64,000 bases of DNA from Actinacidiphila paucisporea (lineage in GTDB: Bacteria > Actinomycetota > Actinomycetes > Streptomycetales > Streptomycetaceae), in assembly GCF_900142575.1 (NCBI RefSeq), contig NZ_FRBI01000002.1, forward strand, positions 310,001 to 374,000, in the 5' to 3' direction. The notes under the pieces are model-generated. The model was not told where the DNA came from. It searched no databases and saw only the letters and a program-made list of their open reading frames with translations. Position 1 is the stretch's first letter, and each line of letters opens with the position of its first letter. Of this stretch, positions 1-8,388 are shown in pieces. A program made the position numbers and the translations under genes.

Positions 1-1042
1 CATCGAGACCTACCGCGACCTGCAGCCGTACATCGGGATGGTCGACGCGGCCCAGCCGTACCGGATGTCGTTCTTCGAGGTGCTCACCGCGATGGCCTAC
101 GCCGCCTTCGCGGACGCGCCGGTCGACGTCGCCGTGGTCGAGGTCGGCATGGGCGGCAGCTGGGACGCGACCAACGTGGTCGACGGGCAGGTCGCCGTGG
201 TCACCCCGATCGCGCTGGACCACACCGACCGGCTCGGCTCCACACCCGGCCAGATCGCCGGTGAGAAGGCCGGCATCATCAAGAAGGACGCCACCGCCGT
301 GCTGGGCAGGCAGCCCGTGGACGCCGCCCAGGTGCTGCTCAAGCGCGCCGTCGAGGCGGACGCCACGGTGGCCCGCGAGGGCATGGAATTCGGCGTCGCC
401 CGGCGCGAGATCGCCATCGGCGGGCAGCTGCTGACGCTGCGCGGCCTCGGCGGCGAGTACGACCAGGTCTTCCTGCCGCTGCACGGCGAGCACCAGGCGC
501 AGAACGCCGCGGTCGCGCTGGCCGCCGTCGAGGCCTTCTTCGGCATCGGCCGGATGCACCAGCGCACGCTGGACGTGGACACCGTGCGTACCGCCTTCGC
601 CTCCGTCACCTCGCCCGGCCGCCTGGAGGTGGTCCGCCGCAGTCCCACCGTGGTGCTGGACGCGGCGCACAACCCGGCGGGCGCGCTGGCCACCGCGGCG
701 GCGATCAGCGAGGTCTTCGACTTCACCCATCTGGTCGGCGTGATCGGCCCGAGCGGGGACAAGGACGTGCGCGGGCTGCTCGAAGCCTTCGAGCCGGTGC
801 TCTCCGAGGTCGTGGTGACCCGCAACTCCACCCGCCGCGGGATGGACGTGGACGAGCTGGCGGCACTGGCCGTCGAGGTCTTCGGCGAGGACCGTGTCCA
901 GGTCGAGCCGCGGCTCGACGACGCCCTGGAGGCGGCCATCACCCTGGCCGAGGACGAGGGCGTGTATTCGGGTGCCGGTGTGCTGGTCACCGGTTCCGTC
1001 ATCACCGTGGGAGAGGCCCGGCTGCTGCTGGGCCGCAAGTAA
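1..1042 (+). CDS. folC: Folylpolyglutamate synthase/dihydrofolate synthase, 3' part
   Basis: The gene enters from the left edge of the window (reading frame open from base 2), so the N-terminal P-loop region is missing. Family members add glutamates to tetrahydrofolate and often make dihydrofolate, using ATP in the cytoplasm. Seen here are a GEKAGIIKK segment (about bases 261-290), which is typical of the Mur-ligase-like central domain, and a DAAHNPAGA motif (about 658-685) at the start of the C-terminal ligase domain. About 347 residues are visible and the usual length is 430-500, so roughly the first quarter lies outside. DUF4233 and ndk follow in the same direction, as in other Streptomyces. 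Confidence 0.95.
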   Translation, partial: IETYRDLQPYIGMVDAAQPYRMSFFEVLTAMAYAAFADAPVDVAVVEVGMGGSWDATNVVDGQVAVVTPIALDHTDRLGSTPGQIAGEKAGIIKKDATAVLGRQPVDAAQVLLKRAVEADATVAREGMEFGVARREIAIGGQLLTLRGLGGEYDQVFLPLHGEHQAQNAAVALAAVEAFFGIGRMHQRTLDVDTVRTAFASVTSPGRLEVVRRSPTVVLDAAHNPAGALATAAAISEVFDFTHLVGVIGPSGDKDVRGLLEAFEPVLSEVVVTRNSTRRGMDVDELAALAVEVFGEDRVQVEPRLDDALEAAITLAEDEGVYSGAGVLVTGSVITVGEARLLLGRK

Positions 1043-1054
1043 GGGGCTGGGTCC

Positions 1055-1390
1055 ATGCGGACGCTCTGTTCGAGCACGCTGATCGGCGAGTTCTTCGTCA
1101 TCGGCTTCGCCGGGCTGGTCGCGATGAAGAATCCCGACCTGTCGATGGGCACCGTGTGGACGGTGTCCGGTGTCGCGATGGCGCTGTGCGTCCTGCTGTG
1201 CGGCTACCTGGGCAGGCCGGGCGCCCTGGTCGTCGGCTGGGCGCTGCAGGTCGGCCTGTTCGCGAGCGGCTTCGTGGTCGGTACGATGTTCTTCCTCGGG
1301 CTGGTCTTCGGCGGGCTGTGGTGGGCGGCGATCCACTACGGCCGCAAGGTCGACGAAGCCAAGGCGAGGAACGCGGCGCAAGCAGCCTGA
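1055..1390 (+). CDS. DUF4233 small integral membrane protein
   Basis: A 111-residue hydrophobic protein that begins 12 bases after folC at an ATG preceded by a GGGGCTGGG ribosome-binding stretch. It contains about three to four membrane segments (roughly residues 10-26, 33-50, 55-90) and a short charged C-terminal end. Position and profile match the DUF4233 family, which in actinomycetes almost always sits directly behind folC. Its function is unknown. The tight spacing suggests co-transcription with folC. A link to folate or precursor uptake would be only a guess from the neighbourhood. Confidence 0.85.
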   Translation: MRTLCSSTLIGEFFVIGFAGLVAMKNPDLSMGTVWTVSGVAMALCVLLCGYLGRPGALVVGWALQVGLFASGFVVGTMFFLGLVFGGLWWAAIHYGRKVDEAKARNAAQAA

Positions 1391-1455
1391 GAGCCGCCTT
1401 GTAGGCTCGTCGTACCAGCGTTCACCGTCTTCCCGTATGCAGCAGGAGCCGCACC

Positions 1456-1869
1456 GTGTCCCAGCGCACCCTCGTCCTTCTCAAGCCCGACGCAGTACGC
1501 CGTGGCCTGGTCGGTGAGATCCTCGGCCGCATCGAGCGCAAGGCGGGCTGGACGATCGGCGCGCTGGAGATGCGGACCCTGGAGCGCGGCATCCTCGAAC
1601 AGCACTACGCCGAGCACGTCGGACGCCCGTTCTACGAGCCGCTGGTGGAGTTCATGGAGTCCGGCCCCTCGGTGGCACTGGTGGTCGAGGGCGAACGGGT
1701 CGTCGAGGGGCTGCGCGCCCTGGCCGGCCCGACCGACCCGATTGCAGCAGCGCCCGGCTCCATCCGGGGGGACTTCGGCACGATCGTCCGGGAGAACCTG
1801 GTGCACGCCTCGGACTCGCAGGAGTCCGCGGACCGCGAGATCAAACTGTTCTTCCCCGGTCTGGCCTAA
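1456..1869 (+). CDS. ndk: Nucleoside diphosphate kinase
   Basis: A 137-residue enzyme of standard family length that transfers the gamma phosphate of ATP to nucleoside diphosphates through a phosphohistidine. The start is GTG with AGGAG seven bases upstream. Seen are the N-terminal LVLLKPDAVRRG strand/helix with the nucleotide-binding lysine, an IRGDFG segment, and ENLVHASDS, which carries the catalytic histidine at residue 117 followed by the Ser-Asp pair. It is a single-domain cytoplasmic protein that forms oligomers in the family. It lies between DUF4233 and the mre cluster, 65 and 185 bases away, so it may have its own promoter. Confidence 0.97.
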   Translation: MSQRTLVLLKPDAVRRGLVGEILGRIERKAGWTIGALEMRTLERGILEQHYAEHVGRPFYEPLVEFMESGPSVALVVEGERVVEGLRALAGPTDPIAAAPGSIRGDFGTIVRENLVHASDSQESADREIKLFFPGLA

Positions 1870-1906
1870 CACCCCCGCCGGACCGGGCATATGTCGCGAT
1901 CGATCG

Positions 1907-1932
1907 GGAACCAAACATCCCGACACGACGTC
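1907..1932 (+). promoter_or_regulatory. Possible sigma-E-type (ECF) promoter upstream of mreB
   Basis: GGAACC at 1907-1912 is followed after 16 bases by CGTC at 1929-1932. This resembles the GGAAC / N15-16 / (c)GTC pattern of the Streptomyces cell-envelope stress sigma factor SigE. It lies about 120 bases upstream of the mreB start, in the 185-base ndk-mreB gap. Streptomyces mre operons are known to use several promoters. The match here is read by eye only. Confidence 0.4.
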
Positions 1933-2054
1933 ACCATTACCGAGGTCCGCTGTGTGTTCTGATGACAATGACGTCGGAACCCCGACTCCGCGCCGCTCCG
2001 GTCGCGACTACGATGGAATCTCCGCTCAAGCTCGGGAAGGCCTGACGTATCCTC

Positions 2055-3089
2055 ATGGCGAACAACATGTCGTTCATCGGCCGTGACATGGCTGTCGACC
2101 TCGGGACCGCCAACACGCTGGTGTACGTCAGGGGCCGAGGGATCGTCCTGAACGAGCCGTCCGTGGTGGCCGTGAACACCAACACCGGCGGCATCCTGGC
2201 GGTCGGCTCCGAGGCCAAGAAGATGATCGGCCGCACACCGGGCAACATCGTCGCGGTCCGGCCGCTCAAGGACGGCGTCATCGCCGACTTCGAGATCACC
2301 GAGCGCATGCTGCGGTATTTCATCCTCAAAGTGCACAAGCGCCGCTACCTCGCCCGCCCGCGGGTCGTCATCTGCGTGCCCTCCGGTATCACCGGCGTCG
2401 AGCGCCGTGCCGTGATCGACGCCGCCAACCAGGCCGGTGCGCGCACCGTGCACATCATCGAGGAGCCGATGGCCGCCGCGATCGGCGCCGGGCTCCCCGT
2501 GCACGAGGCCACCGGCAACATGGTGGTGGACATCGGCGGCGGCACCACCGAGGTCGCGGTCATCAGCCTCGGCGGCATCGTCACCGCCCAGTCCATCCGG
2601 GTGGCGGGCGACGAGCTGGACAACGCGATCATCCAGCACATCAAGAAGGAGTACAGCCTGCTGCTCGGCGAGCGCACCGCCGAGCAGATCAAGCTCACCG
2701 TCGGGTCGGCCTTCGCGACCAAGGACGACGAGGAGCACACCGAGATCCGCGGCCGCGACCTGGTCAGCGGGCTGCCCAAGACGGTCGTCATCTCGGCGGC
2801 CGAAGTGCGCAAGGCCATCGAGGAACCCGTCAACGCGATCGTCGACGCGGTGAAGACCACGCTGGACAAGTGCCCGCCCGAACTGTCGGGCGACATCATG
2901 GACCGCGGCATCGTCCTGGCCGGCGGCGGCGCACTGCTGCGCGGCCTGGACGAGCGGCTGCGGCACGAGACGGGCATGCCCATCCACATCGCCGAGACCC
3001 CGCTGGACTGCGTGGCGCTCGGCGCGGGCAAGTGCGTCGAGGAGTTCGAGGCACTGCAGCGCGTGCTCGACGCCGCTCCCCGCAGATGA
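2055..3089 (+). CDS. mreB: Rod-shape/spore-wall actin homologue MreB
   Basis: A 344-residue bacterial actin. The phosphate-1 motif [11 protein letters not shown] is at residues 15-25, the phosphate-2 motif [14 protein letters not shown] lies in the centre (around bases 2528-2570), and the adenosine motif [10 protein letters not shown] is near the C-terminus. MreB polymerises under the membrane and organises peptidoglycan synthases. In Streptomyces it acts mainly in aerial hyphae and spore walls rather than vegetative elongation. It is the first gene of the mreBCD-mrdA-rodA cluster. The ATG is preceded by GGGAAGG at a rather long distance (about 14 bases). Confidence 0.98.
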   Translation: MANNMSFIGRDMAVDLGTANTLVYVRGRGIVLNEPSVVAVNTNTGGILAVGSEAKKMIGRTPGNIVAVRPLKDGVIADFEITERMLRYFILKVHKRRYLARPRVVICVPSGITGVERRAVIDAANQAGARTVHIIEEPMAAAIGAGLPVHEATGNMVVDIGGGTTEVAVISLGGIVTAQSIRVAGDELDNAIIQHIKKEYSLLLGERTAEQIKLTVGSAFATKDDEEHTEIRGRDLVSGLPKTVVISAAEVRKAIEEPVNAIVDAVKTTLDKCPPELSGDIMDRGIVLAGGGALLRGLDERLRHETGMPIHIAETPLDCVALGAGKCVEEFEALQRVLDAAPRR

Positions 3090-3227
3090 CGCGCGGTCCG
3101 CGGCCGGACTCGGCGAGCACCCTGGCGAGCCGGACCGCCCGCGTCATGCGAACCACAGCACAGTAGCCCCGACCGGCCGCGGCCCCACCGGCGGCGGGTC
3201 CGATGAGGAAGGCACGGACTGGCGCCC

Positions 3228-4220
3228 GTGAGGGACACAAAGGAGAGCCGGCTGCTGCTGGTGCTACTGGTGGTGGTCGCGTTCGCGCTGATCACCATGG
3301 ACATCAGGGGCGGTGAGAACTCACCGCTCGACCGGCCGCGGCAGGCCGCGCAATCCGTGTTCGGGCCGGTCGAGAACGCCGTGTCCGGTGTCGTCGACCC
3401 GGTGGGCAACGCGGTGGACGCGGTGCGCGACTCGGACGGCCGCAGCAGCACCATCAGCCGGCTGCAACGCGAGAACACCGCGCTCAAGCAGCAGCTCGGC
3501 AGCAAGGACATCACCCGCAACCGGGCGCAGGAACTGGACAAGCTGCTCAAGACCGCCGGCGCGGGACAGTACGCGATCAAGGGCGCGCAGGTCATCGCGA
3601 TAGGAGCGGCCCAGGGCTTCTCCTGGACGGTCACCATCGACGCCGGCAGCCGCGACGGGATCGCCCGCGACATGACCGTCATAAACGGTGACGGGCTGGT
3701 CGGCCGGGTCACCACCGTCGGCCCCTCGACGGCGACCGTGCTGCTGGCCAACGACCCGGACTTCACCGTCGGCACCCGGCTGGAGAACTCCATGGAGCTG
3801 GGCTTCGCCTCCGGCCAGGGCGACCGCCCGATGCGGGTCGAGCTGCTCAACGGCAAGGCCGCCGTGCACAGGGGCGACCGCCTGGTCACCTTCGGCTCCC
3901 AGGCCGGCAAGCCCTTCGTGCCCGGAGTGCCGGTCGGCAAGGTCACCGGCATCGACCCGTCCGGCGGCAACCTGACCAAGACCCTGCTGGTGCAGCCCTT
4001 CGTCGGCTTCAGCCGGCTGGACATCGTCGGTGTCGTCGTCGTCGGGCCGCGCACCGACCCCCGGGACAGCGTGCTGCCCGCGAAGCCGACCCCGTCGCCG
4101 AAGCCCAAGCCCAAGGCGCCGGCCTCGCCGACGGCCCCGGCCTCTCCCGGCAGCACCCAGACCGACGGCTCGCTGCCCCCGGCGAGCGCCACCTCCACGC
4201 CCACCGGCAGCAGGGGCTGA
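3228..4220 (+). CDS. mreC: Rod-shape-determining protein MreC
   Basis: A 330-residue bitopic membrane protein with a GTG start; a GAGGAAGG sequence lies about 16 bases upstream. One N-terminal membrane helix (about residues 8-25) is followed by a coiled-coil stretch (SRLQRENTALKQQLG) and the extracytoplasmic beta-barrel MreC core. The last 55 or so residues are a Pro/Ala/Lys/Ser-rich tail (KPTPSPKPKPKAPASP), a common actinomycete extension that probably reaches into the wall. MreC bridges MreB, MreD, PBP2 and RodA. A 138-base gap separates it from mreB; the mreD start follows three bases after its stop. Confidence 0.95.
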   Translation: MRDTKESRLLLVLLVVVAFALITMDIRGGENSPLDRPRQAAQSVFGPVENAVSGVVDPVGNAVDAVRDSDGRSSTISRLQRENTALKQQLGSKDITRNRAQELDKLLKTAGAGQYAIKGAQVIAIGAAQGFSWTVTIDAGSRDGIARDMTVINGDGLVGRVTTVGPSTATVLLANDPDFTVGTRLENSMELGFASGQGDRPMRVELLNGKAAVHRGDRLVTFGSQAGKPFVPGVPVGKVTGIDPSGGNLTKTLLVQPFVGFSRLDIVGVVVVGPRTDPRDSVLPAKPTPSPKPKPKAPASPTAPASPGSTQTDGSLPPASATSTPTGSRG

Positions 4221-4223
4221 CCC

Positions 4224-4871
4224 ATGCGTCTGAACCGAATCGTGCTCCCCGCCGTCCTGGTGGTCTTCGCGATGGTCGCCCAGGTCAGCGTGCTGGCCCG
4301 GCTCCACCTGCCGGGCGCGGTGCCCGACCTGCTGCTGCTGACCGTGCTCGGGCTCGCCATCAGCTACGGCCATGTCGCCGGCTGCCTGATCGGCTTCTTC
4401 GCCGGCCTGCTCGCCGACCTGGCACCGCCCGCCGACCACGCGGTGGGCCGCTACGCCCTGGTGCTGTGCGTCATCGGCTACGTGGCGGGCCTGTTCAAGC
4501 CGGAGAGCGGCCGGCTGCGTACCGCCGCGGGACCCATGCTGGTCGTCATCGGCGCCGCCATCGGCACCACCGTGCTCTACGCGGCCGTCGGCAGCCTGGT
4601 CGGCGACACCGCGGGCGCCCATGTGGGCCTGGCCAAGCTCGTCTTCACCGCCACGGTCTACGACCTGCTGCTCGCGCCCTTCGTGGTGCCGCTGGTGATG
4701 GCGATGGCCCGCCGCTTCGACCACGACCCGCTGTCCGAGGACGCCGTCGGCGGCTACGGCGGCAGCCGCGGCCGGATGAGAACCGGCGTCGCCCCGCAGC
4801 GCGGCGGCCTGTTCGGCCGCGCCGGGAAGATGGTCAAGGTCAACTCGATGGCCCGGGGAGTCAGGCGATGA
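4224..4871 (+). CDS. mreD: Rod-shape-determining membrane protein MreD
   Basis: A 215-residue protein with about five membrane segments between residues 5 and 160, matching MreD. The family is usually about 160-180 residues; this one carries a basic, Gly/Arg-rich cytoplasmic tail of around 50 residues that ends RGVRR. Its TGA overlaps the ATG of mrdA (ATGA), pointing to translational coupling. It works with MreC as the membrane scaffold of the wall-synthesis complex. Confidence 0.92.
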   Translation: MRLNRIVLPAVLVVFAMVAQVSVLARLHLPGAVPDLLLLTVLGLAISYGHVAGCLIGFFAGLLADLAPPADHAVGRYALVLCVIGYVAGLFKPESGRLRTAAGPMLVVIGAAIGTTVLYAAVGSLVGDTAGAHVGLAKLVFTATVYDLLLAPFVVPLVMAMARRFDHDPLSEDAVGGYGGSRGRMRTGVAPQRGGLFGRAGKMVKVNSMARGVRR

Positions 4872-7117
4872 TGAGCGGCAACATCCCGGAGACGGGCCGC
4901 AACACCCGGATCACCATCCGGCTGGTCATCCTGCAGATCCTGGTCGTGTCGCTGCTGCTCACCCTCGGCGGGCGGCTGTGGTTCCTGCAGATCCGCAACG
5001 GCCAGCAGTACGACCAGAAGGCCGCGAACAACCACATCCAGCAGGTCGTCACCCCCGCGGTGCGCGGCTCGATACTGGACGACCGCGGGGTCCCGCTGGC
5101 CGACAACGAGACCAAGCTGGTCGTCTCGGCCAGCCGCACCGACCTGCTCAAGCAGGCCGACGACGGCACCGCCGTACTGGCCAGGCTGGCCGGTGTGCTG
5201 GGCATGCAGCCGCAGGAGGTCTCCGACAAGGTCCGGCTGTGCGACGCCAAGACGCCCAAGCCCTGCTGGAACGGTTCTCCCTACCAGCCCATCCCGATCA
5301 CCGACTCGGCCACCACCCAGCAGGCGCTGCAGATCATGGAGCGCCGCGAGGACTTCCCCGGCATCACCGCGGAGCCCACCGCCGTACGCCGCTACGCCGC
5401 CCCGTACAAGGTGAACGCCGCCCAGGTGCTCGGCTACCTCGGCCCGGTCACCGACGACGAGGTCAGCGCCTCGGAGAAGACCAGCACCCCGCTGCTGCGC
5501 TCCGACCAGATCGGCCGCTCGGGGCTGGAGAGCGTCTACGACAAGCAGATGCGCGGCACCGCCGGCGTGACCCGCTACGAGGTCGACAACCTCGGGCGGG
5601 TCATCGGCAAGGCCGGCGACACCCCGGCCCAGCCCGGCAGCAACCTGGTCACCAGCATCGACGCGCGGGTCCAGGCGGTCACCGAGAAGGAACTCAACGA
5701 CGCGATGGTGACCGCGCGCAAGACGTTCGACACCGTCAGCGGCAAGAACTACAAGGCCGACTCCGGCGCCGCGGTCGTCATGGACAACCGCACCGGCCGC
5801 ATCATCGCCATGGCCAGCCTGCCCACCTACGACCCCAACGAGTGGGTCGGCGGCATCTCCGCCAAGGCGTACGCCTCGCTGACCGACAAGAAGTCCGACT
5901 ACCCGCTGCTGAACCGGGCCATCCAGGGCCAGTCCGCGCCCGGTTCGACGTTCAAGGTGATCTCCACCACCGCGGCGATCAACGCCGGCTACCCGCCGGA
6001 CGGCAACTACCCCTGCACGTCGTCCATGACGATCGGCGACCACACCTTCAAGAACTTCCAGAACGAGAACTTCGGCGACATCTCCCTGGGCCGCGCGCTG
6101 GAGGTCTCCTGCGACACCGTCTTCTACGGTGTCGCCTACAACGAGTGGAAGAAGGACGGCGGCACCCACCCCAAGCACCCCAAGGACTGGTTCTTCAAGA
6201 CCGCCCACCAGTTCGGCCTGGGCGCCAAGACCGGAGTGGACCTGCCCGGCGAGGTCACCGGCCGGGTGCCGGACCGCGCCTGGAAGCAGTCCTTCTACGA
6301 CGCCAACAAGAACTACTGGTGCAGCCAGGCCGCGGCCCACAAGAACGACGCGGTCAAGAGCCAGGACGTGCAGATCTCCATCGAGAACTGCCCGGACGGC
6401 TACGTCGTGCGCGCCGGCGACTCCGCCAACTACGCCATCGGCCAGGGCGACACGCTCGTCACCCCGGTGCAGATGGCCCGGGTCTACGCGGCGCTCGCCA
6501 ACGGCGGCACGCTCTACCAGCCGACCATAGCGAAGGCCGTGGTGAGCGCGGACGGCAGGACCGTCACGCCGATCAAGCCCAAGGTCACCGGGAAGCTGCC
6601 CGACTCCAAGGCCACGCTGAAGTACATCGACAAGGCGCTCGCCGGCGTCGTCACCGAGGGCACCGCCGACTGGAAGTTCGGCGGCTGGCCGCAGGACAAG
6701 ATCAAGCTGCACGCCAAGACCGGTACCGCCGAGGTCGAGGGCAAGCAGACCACGTCCTGGTTCGACACGTACACCAAGGACTACACGATCGTCATGACGA
6801 TCTCCCAGGGCGGCACCGGCTCCGGGGCCTCCGGCGAGGCCGTGCGCCGCATCTACGAGGCGATGTACGGCATCCAGAAGGACACCGCGAAGATCGACCC
6901 GAAGAAGGGGATCATGCCGCAGCCGGTCACCGCGCTGCCGAAGATCTCCGCCGACGGTATCGCCACCCCCGCGTCCTACACCGTGCCGCCCGCCGACGAC
7001 CTGGTCGCGCCCGCCCCCGGCGGCCCGCACACCGCGGGCGGCGCCGCCCAGGTGCTCGCCGCACTCGCGCCGGGCCGCCCGGAGAAGCTGCTGCTCGGCA
7101 GGCGGTACTGGTCATGA
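4868..7117 (+). CDS. mrdA: Class B penicillin-binding protein 2 (peptidoglycan transpeptidase)
   Basis: A 749-residue PBP2. Tandem ATG codons at 4868 and 4871 overlap the mreD stop, and the first was chosen. One N-terminal membrane anchor (about residues 15-38) is followed by the PBP dimerisation domain and the transpeptidase domain. Catalytic motifs are STFK with Ser360/Lys363, SCD at 414-416 (the SxN equivalent) and KTG at 617-619. It cross-links peptidoglycan outside the membrane in partnership with the RodA glycosyltransferase. The C-terminus has an Ala/Pro-rich extension of about 80 residues beyond the catalytic fold. The next gene starts inside its last codons (ATGA). Confidence 0.97.
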   Translation: MMSGNIPETGRNTRITIRLVILQILVVSLLLTLGGRLWFLQIRNGQQYDQKAANNHIQQVVTPAVRGSILDDRGVPLADNETKLVVSASRTDLLKQADDGTAVLARLAGVLGMQPQEVSDKVRLCDAKTPKPCWNGSPYQPIPITDSATTQQALQIMERREDFPGITAEPTAVRRYAAPYKVNAAQVLGYLGPVTDDEVSASEKTSTPLLRSDQIGRSGLESVYDKQMRGTAGVTRYEVDNLGRVIGKAGDTPAQPGSNLVTSIDARVQAVTEKELNDAMVTARKTFDTVSGKNYKADSGAAVVMDNRTGRIIAMASLPTYDPNEWVGGISAKAYASLTDKKSDYPLLNRAIQGQSAPGSTFKVISTTAAINAGYPPDGNYPCTSSMTIGDHTFKNFQNENFGDISLGRALEVSCDTVFYGVAYNEWKKDGGTHPKHPKDWFFKTAHQFGLGAKTGVDLPGEVTGRVPDRAWKQSFYDANKNYWCSQAAAHKNDAVKSQDVQISIENCPDGYVVRAGDSANYAIGQGDTLVTPVQMARVYAALANGGTLYQPTIAKAVVSADGRTVTPIKPKVTGKLPDSKATLKYIDKALAGVVTEGTADWKFGGWPQDKIKLHAKTGTAEVEGKQTTSWFDTYTKDYTIVMTISQGGTGSGASGEAVRRIYEAMYGIQKDTAKIDPKKGIMPQPVTALPKISADGIATPASYTVPPADDLVAPAPGGPHTAGGAAQVLAALAPGRPEKLLLGRRYWS

Positions 7118-8313
7118 GCGCCCACGGCTACACCACCGTCCGCCGCTTCACCCCGGAGAAGTCCACCCTCGGCAAGCTCCTCGCGCGCGACTCGATAGTG
7201 CGCCGGATGGACTGGCTGCTGCTCTTCGCCGCCCTGCTGCTGTGCGGCATCGGCACCCTGCTGGTCTACTCGGCGACCCGCCACCGCACCAACCTCACGC
7301 ACGGCGACCAGTACTACTTCCTGCTGCGGCACCTGATGAACGCCGGCATCGGGGCCGGGCTCGGCATCGGCGCGGTCGTGATCGGCCACCGCAGGATGCG
7401 CGACGTGGTGCCGTTCTACTACGCCCTCGCCATCCTCGGCATCCTCGCCGTGCTCAGCCCGCTCGGCTCCACCGTCAACGGCGCGCACTCCTGGATCGTC
7501 ATCGGCGGCGGCTTCTCGCTGCAACCGTCGGAATTCGTCAAGGTCGCGATCATCCTCGGCATGGCGGTGGTGCTGTCGGCCCGGGTCGACGCGGGCGACC
7601 GCGAACACCCCGACCACCGCACCGTCCTGCAGTCCCTGGGCCTGGCCGCCCTGCCCATCGCGATCATCATGCTGATGCCGGACCTCGGCTCGGTCATGGT
7701 GCTCGGCGCGATCGTCCTCGGCGTCCTGCTCGCCTCCGGCGCGTCCAACCGCTGGGTCTTCGGCCTGATCGTCTCCGGCATCGGCGGCGCCCTGCTGGTC
7801 TGGCAGCTCGGCATCCTCGACAAGTACCAGATCGACCGCTTCGCGGCCTTCGCCAACCCCGCACTCGACCCGTCGGGCGTCGGCTACAACACCAGCCAGG
7901 CACGTATCGCCATCGGCTCGGGCGGCCTGCTCGGCAAGGGCCTCTTCCACGGCAGCCAGACCACCGGCCAGTTCGTCCCCGAACAGCAGACGGACTTCGT
8001 CTTCTCCGTCGCGGGCGAGGAGCTGGGATTCGTCGGCGCGGCCTTCATCATCCTGCTGATCGGGATCATCCTCTGGCGCGGCTGCGCCATCGCCCGCGGC
8101 GCCACCGACCTCTACGGCACGATCGTGGCCGCCGGCATCGTGTCCTGGTTCGCCTTCCAGGCCTTCGAGAACATCGGCATGACGCTCGGCATCATGCCCG
8201 TCGCCGGCATCCCACTGCCCTTCGTCTCCTACGGAGGGTCATCCATGTTCGCCAACTGCGTGGCCATAGGGCTGTTGCAGTCCGTGAAGATGCAACGCCC
8301 CATGTCCGCGTAG
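7114..8313 (+). CDS. rodA: SEDS peptidoglycan glycosyltransferase RodA
   Basis: A 399-residue polytopic membrane protein of the SEDS family (RodA/FtsW/SpoVE), with about ten membrane helices. Family signatures are visible: WIVIGGGFSLQPSEFVK in the fourth to fifth helix region and QQTDFVFSVAGEELGFVG in the large periplasmic loop area, plus a PFVSYGGSS segment near the end. It polymerises lipid II together with PBP2, encoded immediately upstream with a 4-base overlap. The ATG at 7114 was chosen because of this overlap. In Streptomyces coelicolor the corresponding gene (sfr) is linked to sporulation. Confidence 0.96.
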   Translation: MSAHGYTTVRRFTPEKSTLGKLLARDSIVRRMDWLLLFAALLLCGIGTLLVYSATRHRTNLTHGDQYYFLLRHLMNAGIGAGLGIGAVVIGHRRMRDVVPFYYALAILGILAVLSPLGSTVNGAHSWIVIGGGFSLQPSEFVKVAIILGMAVVLSARVDAGDREHPDHRTVLQSLGLAALPIAIIMLMPDLGSVMVLGAIVLGVLLASGASNRWVFGLIVSGIGGALLVWQLGILDKYQIDRFAAFANPALDPSGVGYNTSQARIAIGSGGLLGKGLFHGSQTTGQFVPEQQTDFVFSVAGEELGFVGAAFIILLIGIILWRGCAIARGATDLYGTIVAAGIVSWFAFQAFENIGMTLGIMPVAGIPLPFVSYGGSSMFANCVAIGLLQSVKMQRPMSA

Positions 8314-8318
8314 GCCCT

Positions 8319-8362
8319 CCGGGCACGGGGATGCGCAGGCCCGCTCGCGCTCCCCGGCCCGG
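8319..8362 (+). terminator. Possible terminator after rodA
   Basis: The arms CCGGGCACGGGGA (8319-8331) and TCCCCGGCCCGG (8351-8362) pair almost completely with one unpaired base, starting 5 bases after the rodA stop. There is no T-tract, which is common for GC-rich actinomycete terminators. Confidence 0.4.
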
Positions 8363-8388
8363 CGGCAGCGGCGGGGTACGGTCGGCCC

